Positions 55,139 to 63,798 of a stretch of 64,000 nucleotides of DNA are shown piece by piece (the stretch's first letter is position 1; every line of letters begins with the position of its first letter). Under the pieces are notes generated by a model. It searched no databases and was not told where the DNA came from. It was given only the letters and a program-made list of their open reading frames with translations. Source of the stretch: Comamonas_C sp026954015 (GTDB lineage Bacteria; Pseudomonadota; Gammaproteobacteria; Burkholderiales; Burkholderiaceae_C); assembly GCA_035063785.1 (NCBI GenBank), contig JAPSFS010000004.1:62001-126000 (forward strand). The letters run 5' to 3'. The translations under genes were made by a program, and so were the position numbers.

Positions 55139-56308
55139 ATGAGCATTCCATCGGCGCTCACGGATGACGAGCACTGGATGCGTATCGCGCTGGACGCGGC
55201 GCGCGCGGCGGCGCAGGCGGGCGAGGTGCCGGTGGGCGCGGTCGTGGTGCAGGACGGTGTCGCGGTGGCCACGGGTGCCAACGCCCCGCGGGCGCACCAC
55301 GATCCGACCGCGCATGCCGAAATCCTGGCGCTACGGGGCGCAGCCCGCGCGCTGGGCAACTACCGGCTTGAGGGCTGCACGCTCTACGTCACGCTGGAGC
55401 CGTGCCTGATGTGCGCCGGAGCCATGCTGCACGCGCGGCTGGCCCGCGTGGTGTTCGGTGCGCCCGACCCCAAGACCGGCGCCGCGGGCTCGGTGGCGAA
55501 CCCGTTTGCCGATGTGCGGCTCAATCACCGCACGCGCGTGACCGGTGGCGTCCTTGCACAGCCGTGCGCCGAGCTGCTGCGTGCGTTCTTTGAGGAGCGG
55601 CGCACGCAGCGGCGCTCGCAGGCCGAGCCGCTGCGTGAAGATGCCTTGCGCACGCCGCAGGCGCGCTTCGAACCCTGGCCACAGCCGCAGGCGCGCTATG
55701 TGAGCGGTCTGCCCGCGCTGGCGGGCCTGCGGCTGAGCCACCTCGACGCCGGACCGGCGCAGGCGCGCACCGGCTGGCTCATGGTGCACGGCGCGCGCGG
55801 CTGGAGCCTGCAGTGGCAGGCCTGGGTCGAGGCGCTTGCCGCGCTGGGGCAGCGGGCCGTCGCGCCGGATCTGCCCGGCTTCGGTCGCAGCGACAAACCG
55901 AAAAAGAGCGCCGTGCACCGTCTGGAATGGCACGCGCAGGTGCTCGGCGAGCTGGCGCGCCATCTGGGTTTGGTGCGCGTGGTGCTGGTGCTGGCCGAGG
56001 CGGATGCGTATTGGCTGGCGCCACTGGCGCAGGCGCTCGGTGGGCGCTGCGTGGGCGCGCTCACGGTGCCGCTGCGGGCGCTGCCACCCGAGGCCGAGCG
56101 CGCGCCGTACCCGGATGCGGGCCATCGCGCCGGCCCGCGCGCGCTCGAGCGCCTGGCGCGGGATGCGGATCCGGGCGTGCCCGATGGCCTGAAGCTGGTT
56201 GCGGCATCCGCGCTCGGTCTGCCGCCCGGGTTCACGCTCGACCGTGCGGAAGACGCTGGCCGGCTGGCCCGCCGCGCTGTGGAATACTTTGCGGTTGATG
56301 CCATTTGA
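55139..56308 (+). CDS. tadA: tRNA(adenine34) deaminase fused to a degenerate alpha/beta-hydrolase domain
   Basis: TadA converts A34 of tRNA-Arg(ACG) to inosine. Residues 1-160 form the complete deaminase: zinc/proton-shuttle site HAE at 59-61 and PCLMC at 88-92. The 389-residue product is more than twice the usual length. From about 185 a second domain follows an alpha/beta-hydrolase pattern (GWLMVHGARGW, WQAWVEALAALGQRAVAPDLPGFGRSDKPKK), but the nucleophile-elbow position reads VLVLAEADAYW with no G-x-S/D-x-G, so it looks catalytically dead. The stop shares TTGA with the next gene. Confidence 0.9.
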   Translation: MSIPSALTDDEHWMRIALDAARAAAQAGEVPVGAVVVQDGVAVATGANAPRAHHDPTAHAEILALRGAARALGNYRLEGCTLYVTLEPCLMCAGAMLHARLARVVFGAPDPKTGAAGSVANPFADVRLNHRTRVTGGVLAQPCAELLRAFFEERRTQRRSQAEPLREDALRTPQARFEPWPQPQARYVSGLPALAGLRLSHLDAGPAQARTGWLMVHGARGWSLQWQAWVEALAALGQRAVAPDLPGFGRSDKPKKSAVHRLEWHAQVLGELARHLGLVRVVLVLAEADAYWLAPLAQALGGRCVGALTVPLRALPPEAERAPYPDAGHRAGPRALERLARDADPGVPDGLKLVAASALGLPPGFTLDRAEDAGRLARRAVEYFAVDAI

Positions 56309-57300
56309 CGGAGCGGGCCCCTGCGAGCCCGGCGCGAGCCTTGCCCATCACCCATGACCACGGCGCCTGCGGCCACCACCGGGGCGCGCAGCATATCTAC
56401 GTCTATTCGCCCTCGGGCGCGGTGCGCGACAAGCTGGCGATACGCCGCGCCGTCAAGCGCCTGCAGCAGATGGGGCACGAGGTGGAGCTCGACCCCGACG
56501 CTTCCAGCCGCAGCGCGCGTTTCGCGGGCGACGACGCGACGCGACTGACCGCGATCCACCGCGCGGCCGCGAGCGGCGCCGACGTGGCCATGATGACGCG
56601 CGGCGGCTACGGCCTCACGCGGCTGCTGCCCGAGATCCGCTACAAGGCGCTGGCCAGGGCGATCGAGCGTGGCACGCGCTTCATCGGCATGAGCGACTTC
56701 ACCGCGTTGCAGATGGCGCTGCTCGCGCGCACCGGCGCGATGACGTGGGCGGGGCCGCTGCTCGGCGCCGACCTGGGCGTGAAGGAGGAGCCCGACGAGA
56801 TCATGCTCGCCTGCCTGCACGACGTGTTCAGCGGCGACGGCGAGGGCACGGGCTGGCGCCTGCCGCGCGAAAGCGAGGGCGTGTTGCCGCGGGAACTGCA
56901 CGATGCGCCGCTCTGGGGCGGCAACCTCGCGGTGCTGTGCTCGCTCGTCGGCACGCCCTGGCTGCCGCAGATCGACCGTGGCGTGCTGTTCCTGGAGGAC
57001 GTGGGCGAGCACCCCTACCGCATCGAGCGCATGCTCACGCAGTTGCTGCATGCGGGCGTGCTCGCACGGCAGCGGGCCGTGCTGCTCGGGCAATTCACCG
57101 GCTACCGGCGCGTGCCCGGCGACGGGGGGTTTTCCATGGCGACGGTGGTGGCGTGGCTGCGCTCGCGCACCAAGGTGCCGGTGCTCACCGGCCTGCCGTT
57201 CGGCCACGTGGCCACCAAGGTGGCGCTGCCCGTGGGGGCCCGTGTTTCGCTGTCGGTCCACGGGCGGGAGGCCTTCATCGTCTGGGGCCACCTGCACTGA
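56305..57300 (+). CDS. ldcA: LD-carboxypeptidase (S66 family)
   Basis: This cytosolic enzyme removes the terminal D-Ala from murein tetrapeptides during recycling. The 331-residue protein has the catalytic serine in FIGMSDFTALQ, glutamate in LFLEDVGEHPY and histidine in GLPFGHVATKVALP, so the Ser-Glu-His triad is intact. The N-terminus (about 1-28) is poorly conserved. The TTG start overlaps the tadA stop as TTGA; the nearby ATG at 56354 is out of frame. Coupling to tadA appears to be positional. Confidence 0.88.
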   Translation: MTERAPASPARALPITHDHGACGHHRGAQHIYVYSPSGAVRDKLAIRRAVKRLQQMGHEVELDPDASSRSARFAGDDATRLTAIHRAAASGADVAMMTRGGYGLTRLLPEIRYKALARAIERGTRFIGMSDFTALQMALLARTGAMTWAGPLLGADLGVKEEPDEIMLACLHDVFSGDGEGTGWRLPRESEGVLPRELHDAPLWGGNLAVLCSLVGTPWLPQIDRGVLFLEDVGEHPYRIERMLTQLLHAGVLARQRAVLLGQFTGYRRVPGDGGFSMATVVAWLRSRTKVPVLTGLPFGHVATKVALPVGARVSLSVHGREAFIVWGHLH

Positions 57301-57428
57301 CGGCGAATTGCGCGGCACGGCGGCACGTGCGGGCAGCGGTGGGGAGCGTATTTACGAGCGCCCGGGTTCTCCGATAATGCGCACGTGGTGCGCGCTGAGC
57401 GCGCGCCGCAAATCCGGTTCAAGAAAGG

Positions 57429-58370
57429 TTGCTTCTGCCTGACTCCACGCATGCGACCAAGACGGTCGTATTCATCGACATCGCGGGCAGCACCACGTTG
57501 TATGACGTGCTCGGCAACGCCGAGGCTGCGCGCGCGGTGACTGCGCTCACGCGCGAAATGGAGCTGGCTGCGCGCCAGGGCGGCGGGCGTGTGATCAAGA
57601 AGCTGGGCGACGGCCTGCTCGCGGTGTTTGTGGGTGCGGCCGACGCAACCCAGGCGATGGCGCGGTTGATGCGCGAGCAGGGCTTTGCGATGCGCAACCT
57701 GCCGGCGGCCGAGCGTCTTGCGCTGCGCGTGGGACTGGCCACGGGCGAAGTGCTCGAGGTCGATGGCGACTGCTATGGCGATGCGGTCAACGTCGCGGCA
57801 CGGCTGTGCGAGCGCGCCGGACCGGGCGAAATCTGGGCAACCGAAGGCACGGTGCAAGATGTGCGCCCCCGCAGGGGGCTGGCGCCTATCCGCCTCGGGC
57901 ATATCGCGATCCGCGGCAAGACCGATACGGTGGTGGCCTACCAGGTCGAATGGAGCGAGGAGACCGACGTCGAGATGCTCACGGTCCCTGCGGAGCTGCC
58001 GAGCCAACTCGGATCGCTCGATACCGTCGCCGGCCGGATCGAATTTGGCTGGCGTGGGCGCACGCAGATGTTTGTCGCCTCTGGCGGCCCGGTGCTCGTG
58101 GGGCGTGCAGCGGATTGCCAGATGCGGGTGGACGACCCGCGCGTTTCGCGGCTGCACGCGCGCCTGGATTGGCGCCAGGGTGGGCTGATGCTGACCGACC
58201 TGAGCAGCTTCGGCACCTGGGTACGTTTCGCGACCGGCGTGGCGCCCGCGCGGCTGCGTCGTGACAGCTGTCTGCTGCTGGGCAGCGGCGACATCGCGAT
58301 GGGCGTGCCCTTTACGGACTCGAGCGCGCCGGTACTCTCGTTTTCGATAACCAGCCCGCTCGCGCGTTAG
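57429..58370 (+). CDS. Class III nucleotide cyclase with FHA domain
   Basis: A 313-residue two-domain signalling protein. Residues 1-175 form a class III adenylate/guanylate cyclase domain: metal aspartates in VFIDIAGSTTL and KLGDGLLAVF, and GDAVNVAARL near the dimer active site. Residues about 210-300 form an FHA phosphothreonine-binding domain: LVGRAADCQM, RVSRLHARLDW and LTDLSSFGTWV. The product (cAMP or cGMP) cannot be told. The TTG at 57429 is used; a purine-rich AAGAAAGG lies just before, so a slightly later CTG is possible. It converges on a MinD-like/GGDEF pair. Confidence 0.88.
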   Translation: MLLPDSTHATKTVVFIDIAGSTTLYDVLGNAEAARAVTALTREMELAARQGGGRVIKKLGDGLLAVFVGAADATQAMARLMREQGFAMRNLPAAERLALRVGLATGEVLEVDGDCYGDAVNVAARLCERAGPGEIWATEGTVQDVRPRRGLAPIRLGHIAIRGKTDTVVAYQVEWSEETDVEMLTVPAELPSQLGSLDTVAGRIEFGWRGRTQMFVASGGPVLVGRAADCQMRVDDPRVSRLHARLDWRQGGLMLTDLSSFGTWVRFATGVAPARLRRDSCLLLGSGDIAMGVPFTDSSAPVLSFSITSPLAR

Positions 58371-58428
58371 CGTCTGGCCGTGGCCCCCGTCCGGACGGTC
58401 GCCCTGACGGGTTTGCGGACGCCTGCCT

Positions 58429-59280
58429 TCAGTTGGCCGCTTCGGGCGACAGCAGCGCCGCGTCGATCTTGGAGGCCAGCTGCGCGATCGCCAGCGCCGC
58501 CGGGCACCCGGGCATGTGCTGTACCAGCAACTGGCGGCGCATCACTGCGTCGCGCACCGTAGGATCGGCGGGAATGTCGCCCATGTGGATGAGGCGCAGC
58601 GGCTGGCCCGAGCCGGTGGCGACGAAGCGGTTGAGCACCTGCTGCAGCTGCCCGGTGATGGCCCGGCCGTCGCCCGCGCGCGCGGTCTGGTTCACCACGA
58701 GACGGATGTGCTGGCGGCCCTGCTGTGACGCGAGCACCTTGATCGCGGCGTAGGCGTCGGTAAGTGAAGTAGGTTCGGGCGTCGCCACGACGAGCACGTC
58801 CGTGGCGAGCGAGATCGAGAACAGCACCACGTCGGAGATGCCTGCGCCGGTGTCGAGCAGGATCACGTCGTAGCGTGGGGCGAGCGTCTGGATTGCCTGC
58901 AGCAGGTCGCCGCGCACCTCGGGCGTGAGGCGTGAATATTCGACCATGCCCGAGCCCGCCAGCACCACGGTGAAGCCGCCCGGGGCCTCGATCAGCGTGT
59001 CCTCCAGGTTGGCCTTGGCGGTGAAGACGTCGTGCAGCGTGAGCTTGGGGTAGAGGTTGAGTACCACGTCCAGGTTGGCCAGACCCAGGTCGGTATCGAG
59101 CACCAGCACGCGGTAGCCGCGTCGCGTGAGGGCAGCAGCGAGGTTGGCGGAGACAAAGGTCTTGCCCACGCCGCCCTTGCCGCTCGTGACGGCGATGACA
59201 CGGGCGTGTTGCCGCGCGGCGGTGGCAGGTGTGGCGGGCGCGGTGGGCGCGACGGTGGAAGAGGGCGGCGCTTCGGACAT
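58429..59280 (-). CDS. MinD/FlhG-like ParA-family ATPase
   Basis: A 283-residue deviant-Walker ATPase. After an Ala/Pro-rich head (1-25) come the P-loop SGKGGVGKTFVSANLAAAL, VLVLDTDLGLANLD and LLDTGAGISDVV. The sequence resembles FlhG/FleN flagellar-number regulators more than MinD (no C-terminal amphipathic membrane-targeting helix stands out). No flagellar genes are nearby, so its cargo is unclear. It is transcribed with the GGDEF gene, whose stop region lies 11 bases upstream. Confidence 0.88.
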   Translation of the reverse strand: MSEAPPSSTVAPTAPATPATAARQHARVIAVTSGKGGVGKTFVSANLAAALTRRGYRVLVLDTDLGLANLDVVLNLYPKLTLHDVFTAKANLEDTLIEAPGGFTVVLAGSGMVEYSRLTPEVRGDLLQAIQTLAPRYDVILLDTGAGISDVVLFSISLATDVLVVATPEPTSLTDAYAAIKVLASQQGRQHIRLVVNQTARAGDGRAITGQLQQVLNRFVATGSGQPLRLIHMGDIPADPTVRDAVMRRQLLVQHMPGCPAALAIAQLASKIDAALLSPEAAN

Positions 59281-59291
59281 GGTTGGAATTG

Positions 59292-60038
59292 TTAGTGGGC
59301 GCTACCGCCAGCGGCGTTCAGGTCTTGGGAGAGTTCACCCCAGACCGACGCAGTGTATAGCGGGCCCAGGAGCAAACTTTTCTCGTCTGCGGACACGGTG
59401 CTGTCAGGAGCTTCTTCGATGCAGATCTGGTTGCGCCCCCCCTGTTTGGCACGGAAGAGCTGCGTGTCGGCGCGCTCGGTCCACAGCGCGGTGGTGCTGC
59501 GGATCCACTGGATCGCGTAGGCGCCCCCGATGCTGACCGTGACGCTCAGGTTGCGGGAGGGAGAGATCGGAATCTGGGTGGCCTCCACCGCCGTGCGCAC
59601 GCGCTCGGCGACGCGCCGGCCGAAGCCGGGTTGGCAGGCCGGCAGGATCATGGCGAACTCTTCGCCGCCGTAGCGTGCGACGGTGTCCATGGGGCGCATG
59701 CACGCGCGCAGCGTGCGGGCCACCGTCTGCAGCACCCGGTCACCCACGAGATGGCCATGGGCGTCGTTGACCAGCTTGAAGTGATCGATGTCCAGGATCA
59801 GCAGCAGCGCGGCCTCTCCGGTGCGCGCGACGCGGTCGATCTCGCTTTCGAGCACTGCGTCGAGGTATCGGCGGTTGTTCAGTCCGGTGAGCGTGTCCTT
59901 GAGCGAAAGCTCGCACAGCCCGTCGATCAGCGCCTGCAGATAGGCGGTGGGATCGGCCTGCGGATCGGGCAGATGCCTGGGCAGGGACTCCGCCACCAGC
60001 GCGTGGGCGGTGCCCAGGTGCAAATCACCGAGGTCCAT
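59292..60038 (-). CDS. Diguanylate cyclase (GGDEF domain)
   Basis: A 248-residue cytosolic protein that should make cyclic di-GMP from two GTP. The catalytic motif is GGEEF in DTVARYGGEEFAMI; five residues before it, RPMD fits the inhibitory I-site (RxxD). DTLTGLNNRRYLD starts the domain at about residue 48. The N-terminal 45 residues contain no recognisable sensor domain. It is upstream of the MinD-like gene on the same strand, suggesting that localisation or polarity and c-di-GMP are linked. Confidence 0.92.
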   Translation of the reverse strand: MDLGDLHLGTAHALVAESLPRHLPDPQADPTAYLQALIDGLCELSLKDTLTGLNNRRYLDAVLESEIDRVARTGEAALLLILDIDHFKLVNDAHGHLVGDRVLQTVARTLRACMRPMDTVARYGGEEFAMILPACQPGFGRRVAERVRTAVEATQIPISPSRNLSVTVSIGGAYAIQWIRSTTALWTERADTQLFRAKQGGRNQICIEEAPDSTVSADEKSLLLGPLYTASVWGELSQDLNAAGGSAH

Positions 60039-60137
60039 GGGGCGGGGAAATCAGGCCGATGCGGGTAACGGGATTGGGTCAGTGTAGCAGCAGGGCAGCG
60101 CGCCCCCGCACGCTGGAAAGCCGCGAAAAGCCGTGGT

Positions 60138-61832
60138 TTACGGGGGCTTTTCCTGCGGTTGCGCCGGCGCGGGCACGAGGGCGGTCATGGCCTGCGCGTC
60201 GGTGCGGTGCACCAGCAGGTGCGCGCTGGCGCGCAGCGCGCCGGCGGTCTCCAGCGTCTGCTGCACCGGCAGCTTCAGGCCGCTCACGTGCAGCACGCCG
60301 CCGCGGCTTTGCATCAGCAGGTGCAGGCGGATGAAGGCCTCCACGCCCGTCACGTCGATGCGGTTGATCGGCTGTGCGAACAGGCACAGGTGGTGGATCT
60401 GCGGGCGCTCGGCCAGTGCGTCGGCCACGCGGCGCTCCAGCGCGGTGGCCGAGGCGAAGTCGAGCGCCGCGTCCATGCGCAGCGCGAGCACGTCCGCGGG
60501 CAGTGGCGCGAGGTTCCAGCGGAAGCGGTCGCGCAGCGTGCCGTCCGGATGCAGGCCGACCTCGACGATGCGCGGGTGCAACCGCTGGTGCAGGAAATAG
60601 CTCAGATTCACGAGCAAACCGATGAGCACGCCCCAGTACATGCGCGGCGCGCTCAGCAGCGTGATCGCGAAGGTCAGCAGCCCGGTGACGGTCTCCACCC
60701 GCGAGATGCGCCACAGGCGCAGCATCGTCGTCGGCTTGATCAGGCCCTTGATCGCGATGATGACGACGGCCGCGAGCACCGACTGTGGCACGTGGTAGAG
60801 CAGCGGCACCAGCCACAGCAGCGCGGCGAGCACGAGCGCAAATGCGAACAGCGTGGCCCAGCCGCTCTTGGCGCCCGCGTACAGGTTCAGCGCGGAGCGC
60901 GAGAATGACGCGCTCGTGGGGAAGGCGCCGCACAGCCCCGAGCTCACCTTGGCGAGGCCGTGGGCGATCAGGTCCTGGTTCTCGTTCCAGCGCGTACCGC
61001 CCTGGCTGTGATCCACCTTGGCGCTCGATGCGGTTTCCAGGAAGCTCACGAGCGTGATCACCATGACCGGCATCACGAGCGAGCCCAGCGTCTCCAGGCC
61101 AGGCCAGCCCGGCAGGTACAGGTGCGGCAGCCCCTGCGGCAGCGCACCCACCACCGCTCCTCCGTGGGCCGCGAAGCCCAGCAGCCAGCTTGATACCGCG
61201 GTGAGCGCGATGACCACGATGGCCGCCGGGAAACTGCGGCGCCAGCGCTGCGCGAGCCACAGCAGCGCCACGCTCCCGAGGCCGAACGCCGCGGCGTGCC
61301 CGTCCAGCGCGGCCAGCGACGGCTGGGCGAGGAAGGCACGCCAGGGCACGGTGAGCCCGAGCAGCGACGGCAGTTGCGACATCAGGATGAGCAGCGCCGC
61401 CGCCTGCGTGAAGCCGTTGAGGACCGGCGAGGTGACGAGGCTGAGCAGCCAGCCGAAGCGCACCACGCCGAGCAGCGCCTGCAGCAGCCCCGACAGGATC
61501 GCGAGCCACACCGCCAGCTCCACCCAGTGGCCGCTGCCGGGCTCGGCCAGCCCCACGAGCGATGCGCCGGTGAGCAGGCTCGTGAGCGCGGTCGGGCCCA
61601 CCCCCAGGCGCACCGACGAGCCCCAGAGCACCGCCACCAGCATGGGCAGCAGCGACGCGTACATGCCGGTGATGAGCGGCATGCCCGCGAGCGCGGCGTA
61701 CGCCACGCCCTGCGGCACCAGCATCAGCCCGACGGTCATGCCGGCCCAGAATTCGCCGCGCAGCAGCTCGCGGCTCGGGCGCGGCCAGCCGAGGAAGGGC
61801 AGCCACAACGTCAGCGTGCGGGAAACGGACAT
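60138..61832 (-). CDS. SulP-family anion transporter
   Basis: A 564-residue inner-membrane protein of the SLC26/SulP family. The first 420 residues hold 12-14 hydrophobic segments with PQGVAYAALAGMPLITGMYASLLP, the family hallmark; a STAS domain follows from about 440 (LRMDAALDFASATALERRV). Transport of sulfate, bicarbonate or a C4 dicarboxylate is possible. It is divergent from metC by 31 bases; no cysteine-pathway regulator site was recognised. The ATG at 61832 gives MSVSRTLTLWLPFLGW. Confidence 0.92.
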   Translation of the reverse strand: MSVSRTLTLWLPFLGWPRPSRELLRGEFWAGMTVGLMLVPQGVAYAALAGMPLITGMYASLLPMLVAVLWGSSVRLGVGPTALTSLLTGASLVGLAEPGSGHWVELAVWLAILSGLLQALLGVVRFGWLLSLVTSPVLNGFTQAAALLILMSQLPSLLGLTVPWRAFLAQPSLAALDGHAAAFGLGSVALLWLAQRWRRSFPAAIVVIALTAVSSWLLGFAAHGGAVVGALPQGLPHLYLPGWPGLETLGSLVMPVMVITLVSFLETASSAKVDHSQGGTRWNENQDLIAHGLAKVSSGLCGAFPTSASFSRSALNLYAGAKSGWATLFAFALVLAALLWLVPLLYHVPQSVLAAVVIIAIKGLIKPTTMLRLWRISRVETVTGLLTFAITLLSAPRMYWGVLIGLLVNLSYFLHQRLHPRIVEVGLHPDGTLRDRFRWNLAPLPADVLALRMDAALDFASATALERRVADALAERPQIHHLCLFAQPINRIDVTGVEAFIRLHLLMQSRGGVLHVSGLKLPVQQTLETAGALRASAHLLVHRTDAQAMTALVPAPAQPQEKPP

Positions 61833-61863
61833 GGCGCGATTGTCGCAGCGCTACCATGGGCGC

Positions 61864-63093
61864 ATGACCGAGCCCACCACCCCGCGCATCGACACCCGAC
61901 TCATCCATCACGCCTACCAGCCGCCGGGCGGCTTCGAAAGCGTGCTACCCCCGGTGCACAAGGCGTCCACCGTGCTGTTTCCCGACATGGCCGCGGTGCG
62001 CGCGCGTCGCTGGGAAGACAAGAGCAGCTACACCTACGGCCTGCACGGCACGCCGACCACCTACCTGCTCGAAGAGCGCCTGGCCACGCTCGAAGGCGCG
62101 CACCACTGCCTGCTGGCTCCCAGCGGTCTCGCGGCCCTCACCACGGTGGCACTGGCGTTGCTGGAGCAGGGCGACGAGGTGCTGTTTCCCGAAAACGTGT
62201 ACGGCCCCAACCGGGCGTTCACCCGCGGGCTGCTCGCGCGCCACGGCGTGCGCTCCGCGTGCTACGACCCGCTGGACGCGGCCGACCTCGCGGGCAGGAT
62301 CAGCGCGGCCACGCGCCTCGTGTGGCTGGAGGCGCCGGGTTCGGTGACGATGGAGTTTCCCGATCTCGCGGGCCTCGTGCGCGCCTGCCGCGCGCGTGGC
62401 GTCACCACCGCGCTGGACAACACCTGGGGCGCGGGCCTCGCGTTCGCGCCGTTCGATCTGCTGCGTGACGGGCACCTGGGCGTGGACGTGTCGGTGCACG
62501 CGCTCACCAAATACCCCAGCGGCGGTGGCCACGTGCTCATGGGCAGCATCACGACGCGCGACGCCGCGCTGCACGAACGCCTGCAGCGCGGACACATGCA
62601 GTTGGGGCTGGGCGTGGGCGCCAACGACGCCGAGGCGCTGCTGCAGGCGCTGCCCAGCCTGCGGCTGCGCTACCAGGCGCAGGACGTGGCGGCGCGCGCG
62701 CTGGCGCAGTGGCTTGCCACGCAGCCGGCGGTGGCTCAGGTGCTGCACCCCGCACTGCCCGGCGCGCCCGGCCATGCGCACTGGCAGGCGCTGTGCGGTG
62801 AAACGCACGGCGGCAGCGGCCTGGCCGCGGGGCTCTTCAGCGTGGTGATCGACGCGCGCTTCACCGGCGCCGAGGTGGACGCCTTCTGCGACGCGCTGCG
62901 GCTGTTTCGCCTGGGCTACAGCTGGGGCGGGCCGATGAGCCTGGTGATGTCCTACGACGTACGCGCGATGCGCGACGCCGCGCCGGCCCACCTGGCCCCC
63001 GGCACCGTGGTGCGCCTGGCCGTCGGGCTGGAGGACGTGCAGGACCTGCGCGCCGACCTCGCACAGGCGATGCACAGCGCTTTTGGCCTCTAG
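61864..63093 (+). CDS. metC: Cystathionine beta-lyase (Cys/Met PLP family)
   Basis: A 409-residue PLP enzyme of the Cys/Met metabolism family, expected to split cystathionine into homocysteine, pyruvate and ammonia. YTYGLHGTPTTYLLEERLATLEG is typical of MetC; the PLP lysine is in VSVHALTKYPSGGGHVLMG. The start is 31 bases from the divergent SulP gene. The stop TAG lies in the first bases of a dispersed repeat copy. It is paralogous to metY at 53-54 kb. Confidence 0.92.
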   Translation: MTEPTTPRIDTRLIHHAYQPPGGFESVLPPVHKASTVLFPDMAAVRARRWEDKSSYTYGLHGTPTTYLLEERLATLEGAHHCLLAPSGLAALTTVALALLEQGDEVLFPENVYGPNRAFTRGLLARHGVRSACYDPLDAADLAGRISAATRLVWLEAPGSVTMEFPDLAGLVRACRARGVTTALDNTWGAGLAFAPFDLLRDGHLGVDVSVHALTKYPSGGGHVLMGSITTRDAALHERLQRGHMQLGLGVGANDAEALLQALPSLRLRYQAQDVAARALAQWLATQPAVAQVLHPALPGAPGHAHWQALCGETHGGSGLAAGLFSVVIDARFTGAEVDAFCDALRLFRLGYSWGGPMSLVMSYDVRAMRDAAPAHLAPGTVVRLAVGLEDVQDLRADLAQAMHSAFGL

Positions 63094-63132
63094 CGCTTGT
63101 ACAGCAAGCGCAGACAGCTATCGTTTTGATGA
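63088..63132 (+). repeat. Dispersed hairpin repeat, copy 9
   Basis: TAGCGCTTG, loop, CAAGCGC, AGACAGCTATC, then TTTTGATGAA. It lies between convergent metC and tesA and supplies both stop codons. Confidence 0.9.
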
Positions 63133-63798
63133 ATCTTGCGTGTGCAGCAACGGCTTGAGCGCGGGCCACACGTTGTCCAGCATCCGCGGCTGCGCCTGTG
63201 CGTTCGGGTGGATGCGGTCGGGCTGGAACAGCGCGAGCGGGTCCGGCCCGTCGGCGATGCCCGCGAGCAGGAAGGGCACGAGCGCGCTGCGGTGCTCACG
63301 CGCCACCGCCTCGAACCCGGCGGCGAAACGGCGGGCGTAGTCCGCGCCGTAGTTGGGCGGCACCTGCATGCCCACGAGCAGCACGCGCGCGCCCGACTGC
63401 TGCGCCTGCTGCACCATCCACGCGAGGTTGGCCTGGGTGTTTTGCAGCGGCAGGCCGCGCAGCGCGTCGTTGCCGCCCAGCTCGATCACCACGACGGCGG
63501 GCCGGTGCGCCTGCAGCAGCGCAGGCAGGCGGGAGCGTCCCCCGGCCGTGGTGTCGCCGCTCACGCTCGCGTTCACGACCTCGGCGTCGATGCGCTCCTT
63601 TGCCAGGCGCTGGCGCAGCAACGCCACCCAGCCGCTGCCGCGCGGCAGGCCGTATTCGGCGCTCATCGAATCGCCGAGCACCAGCACCGTCGTGCGGGCC
63701 GGCGCGGTGGCAGCGCCAGCGCCCAGCGTGGCCAGGGCGGCCAGCAGGATAAAGTCGCGCCGCTGGGCCCGCAGCGGGCCCGTGGGAAAGTTGTGCAT
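63118..63798 (-). CDS. tesA: SGNH-family arylesterase / lysophospholipase
   Basis: A 226-residue periplasmic TesA-type esterase. The signal peptide spans about 1-34 and includes RRDFILLAALATLG, a Tat-like start. All four SGNH blocks appear: GDSMSAEYGLP (Ser), SGDTTAGG (Gly), GGNDALRG (Asn) and DRIHPNAQ (Asp/His). It hydrolyses acyl esters. The last residues SSKR and the TAG stop come from a dispersed repeat. The ATG overlaps that of the divergent ABC ATPase gene, recalling the tesA-ybbA order of E. coli. Confidence 0.93.
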   Translation of the reverse strand: MHNFPTGPLRAQRRDFILLAALATLGAGAATAPARTTVLVLGDSMSAEYGLPRGSGWVALLRQRLAKERIDAEVVNASVSGDTTAGGRSRLPALLQAHRPAVVVIELGGNDALRGLPLQNTQANLAWMVQQAQQSGARVLLVGMQVPPNYGADYARRFAAGFEAVAREHRSALVPFLLAGIADGPDPLALFQPDRIHPNAQAQPRMLDNVWPALKPLLHTQDSSKR

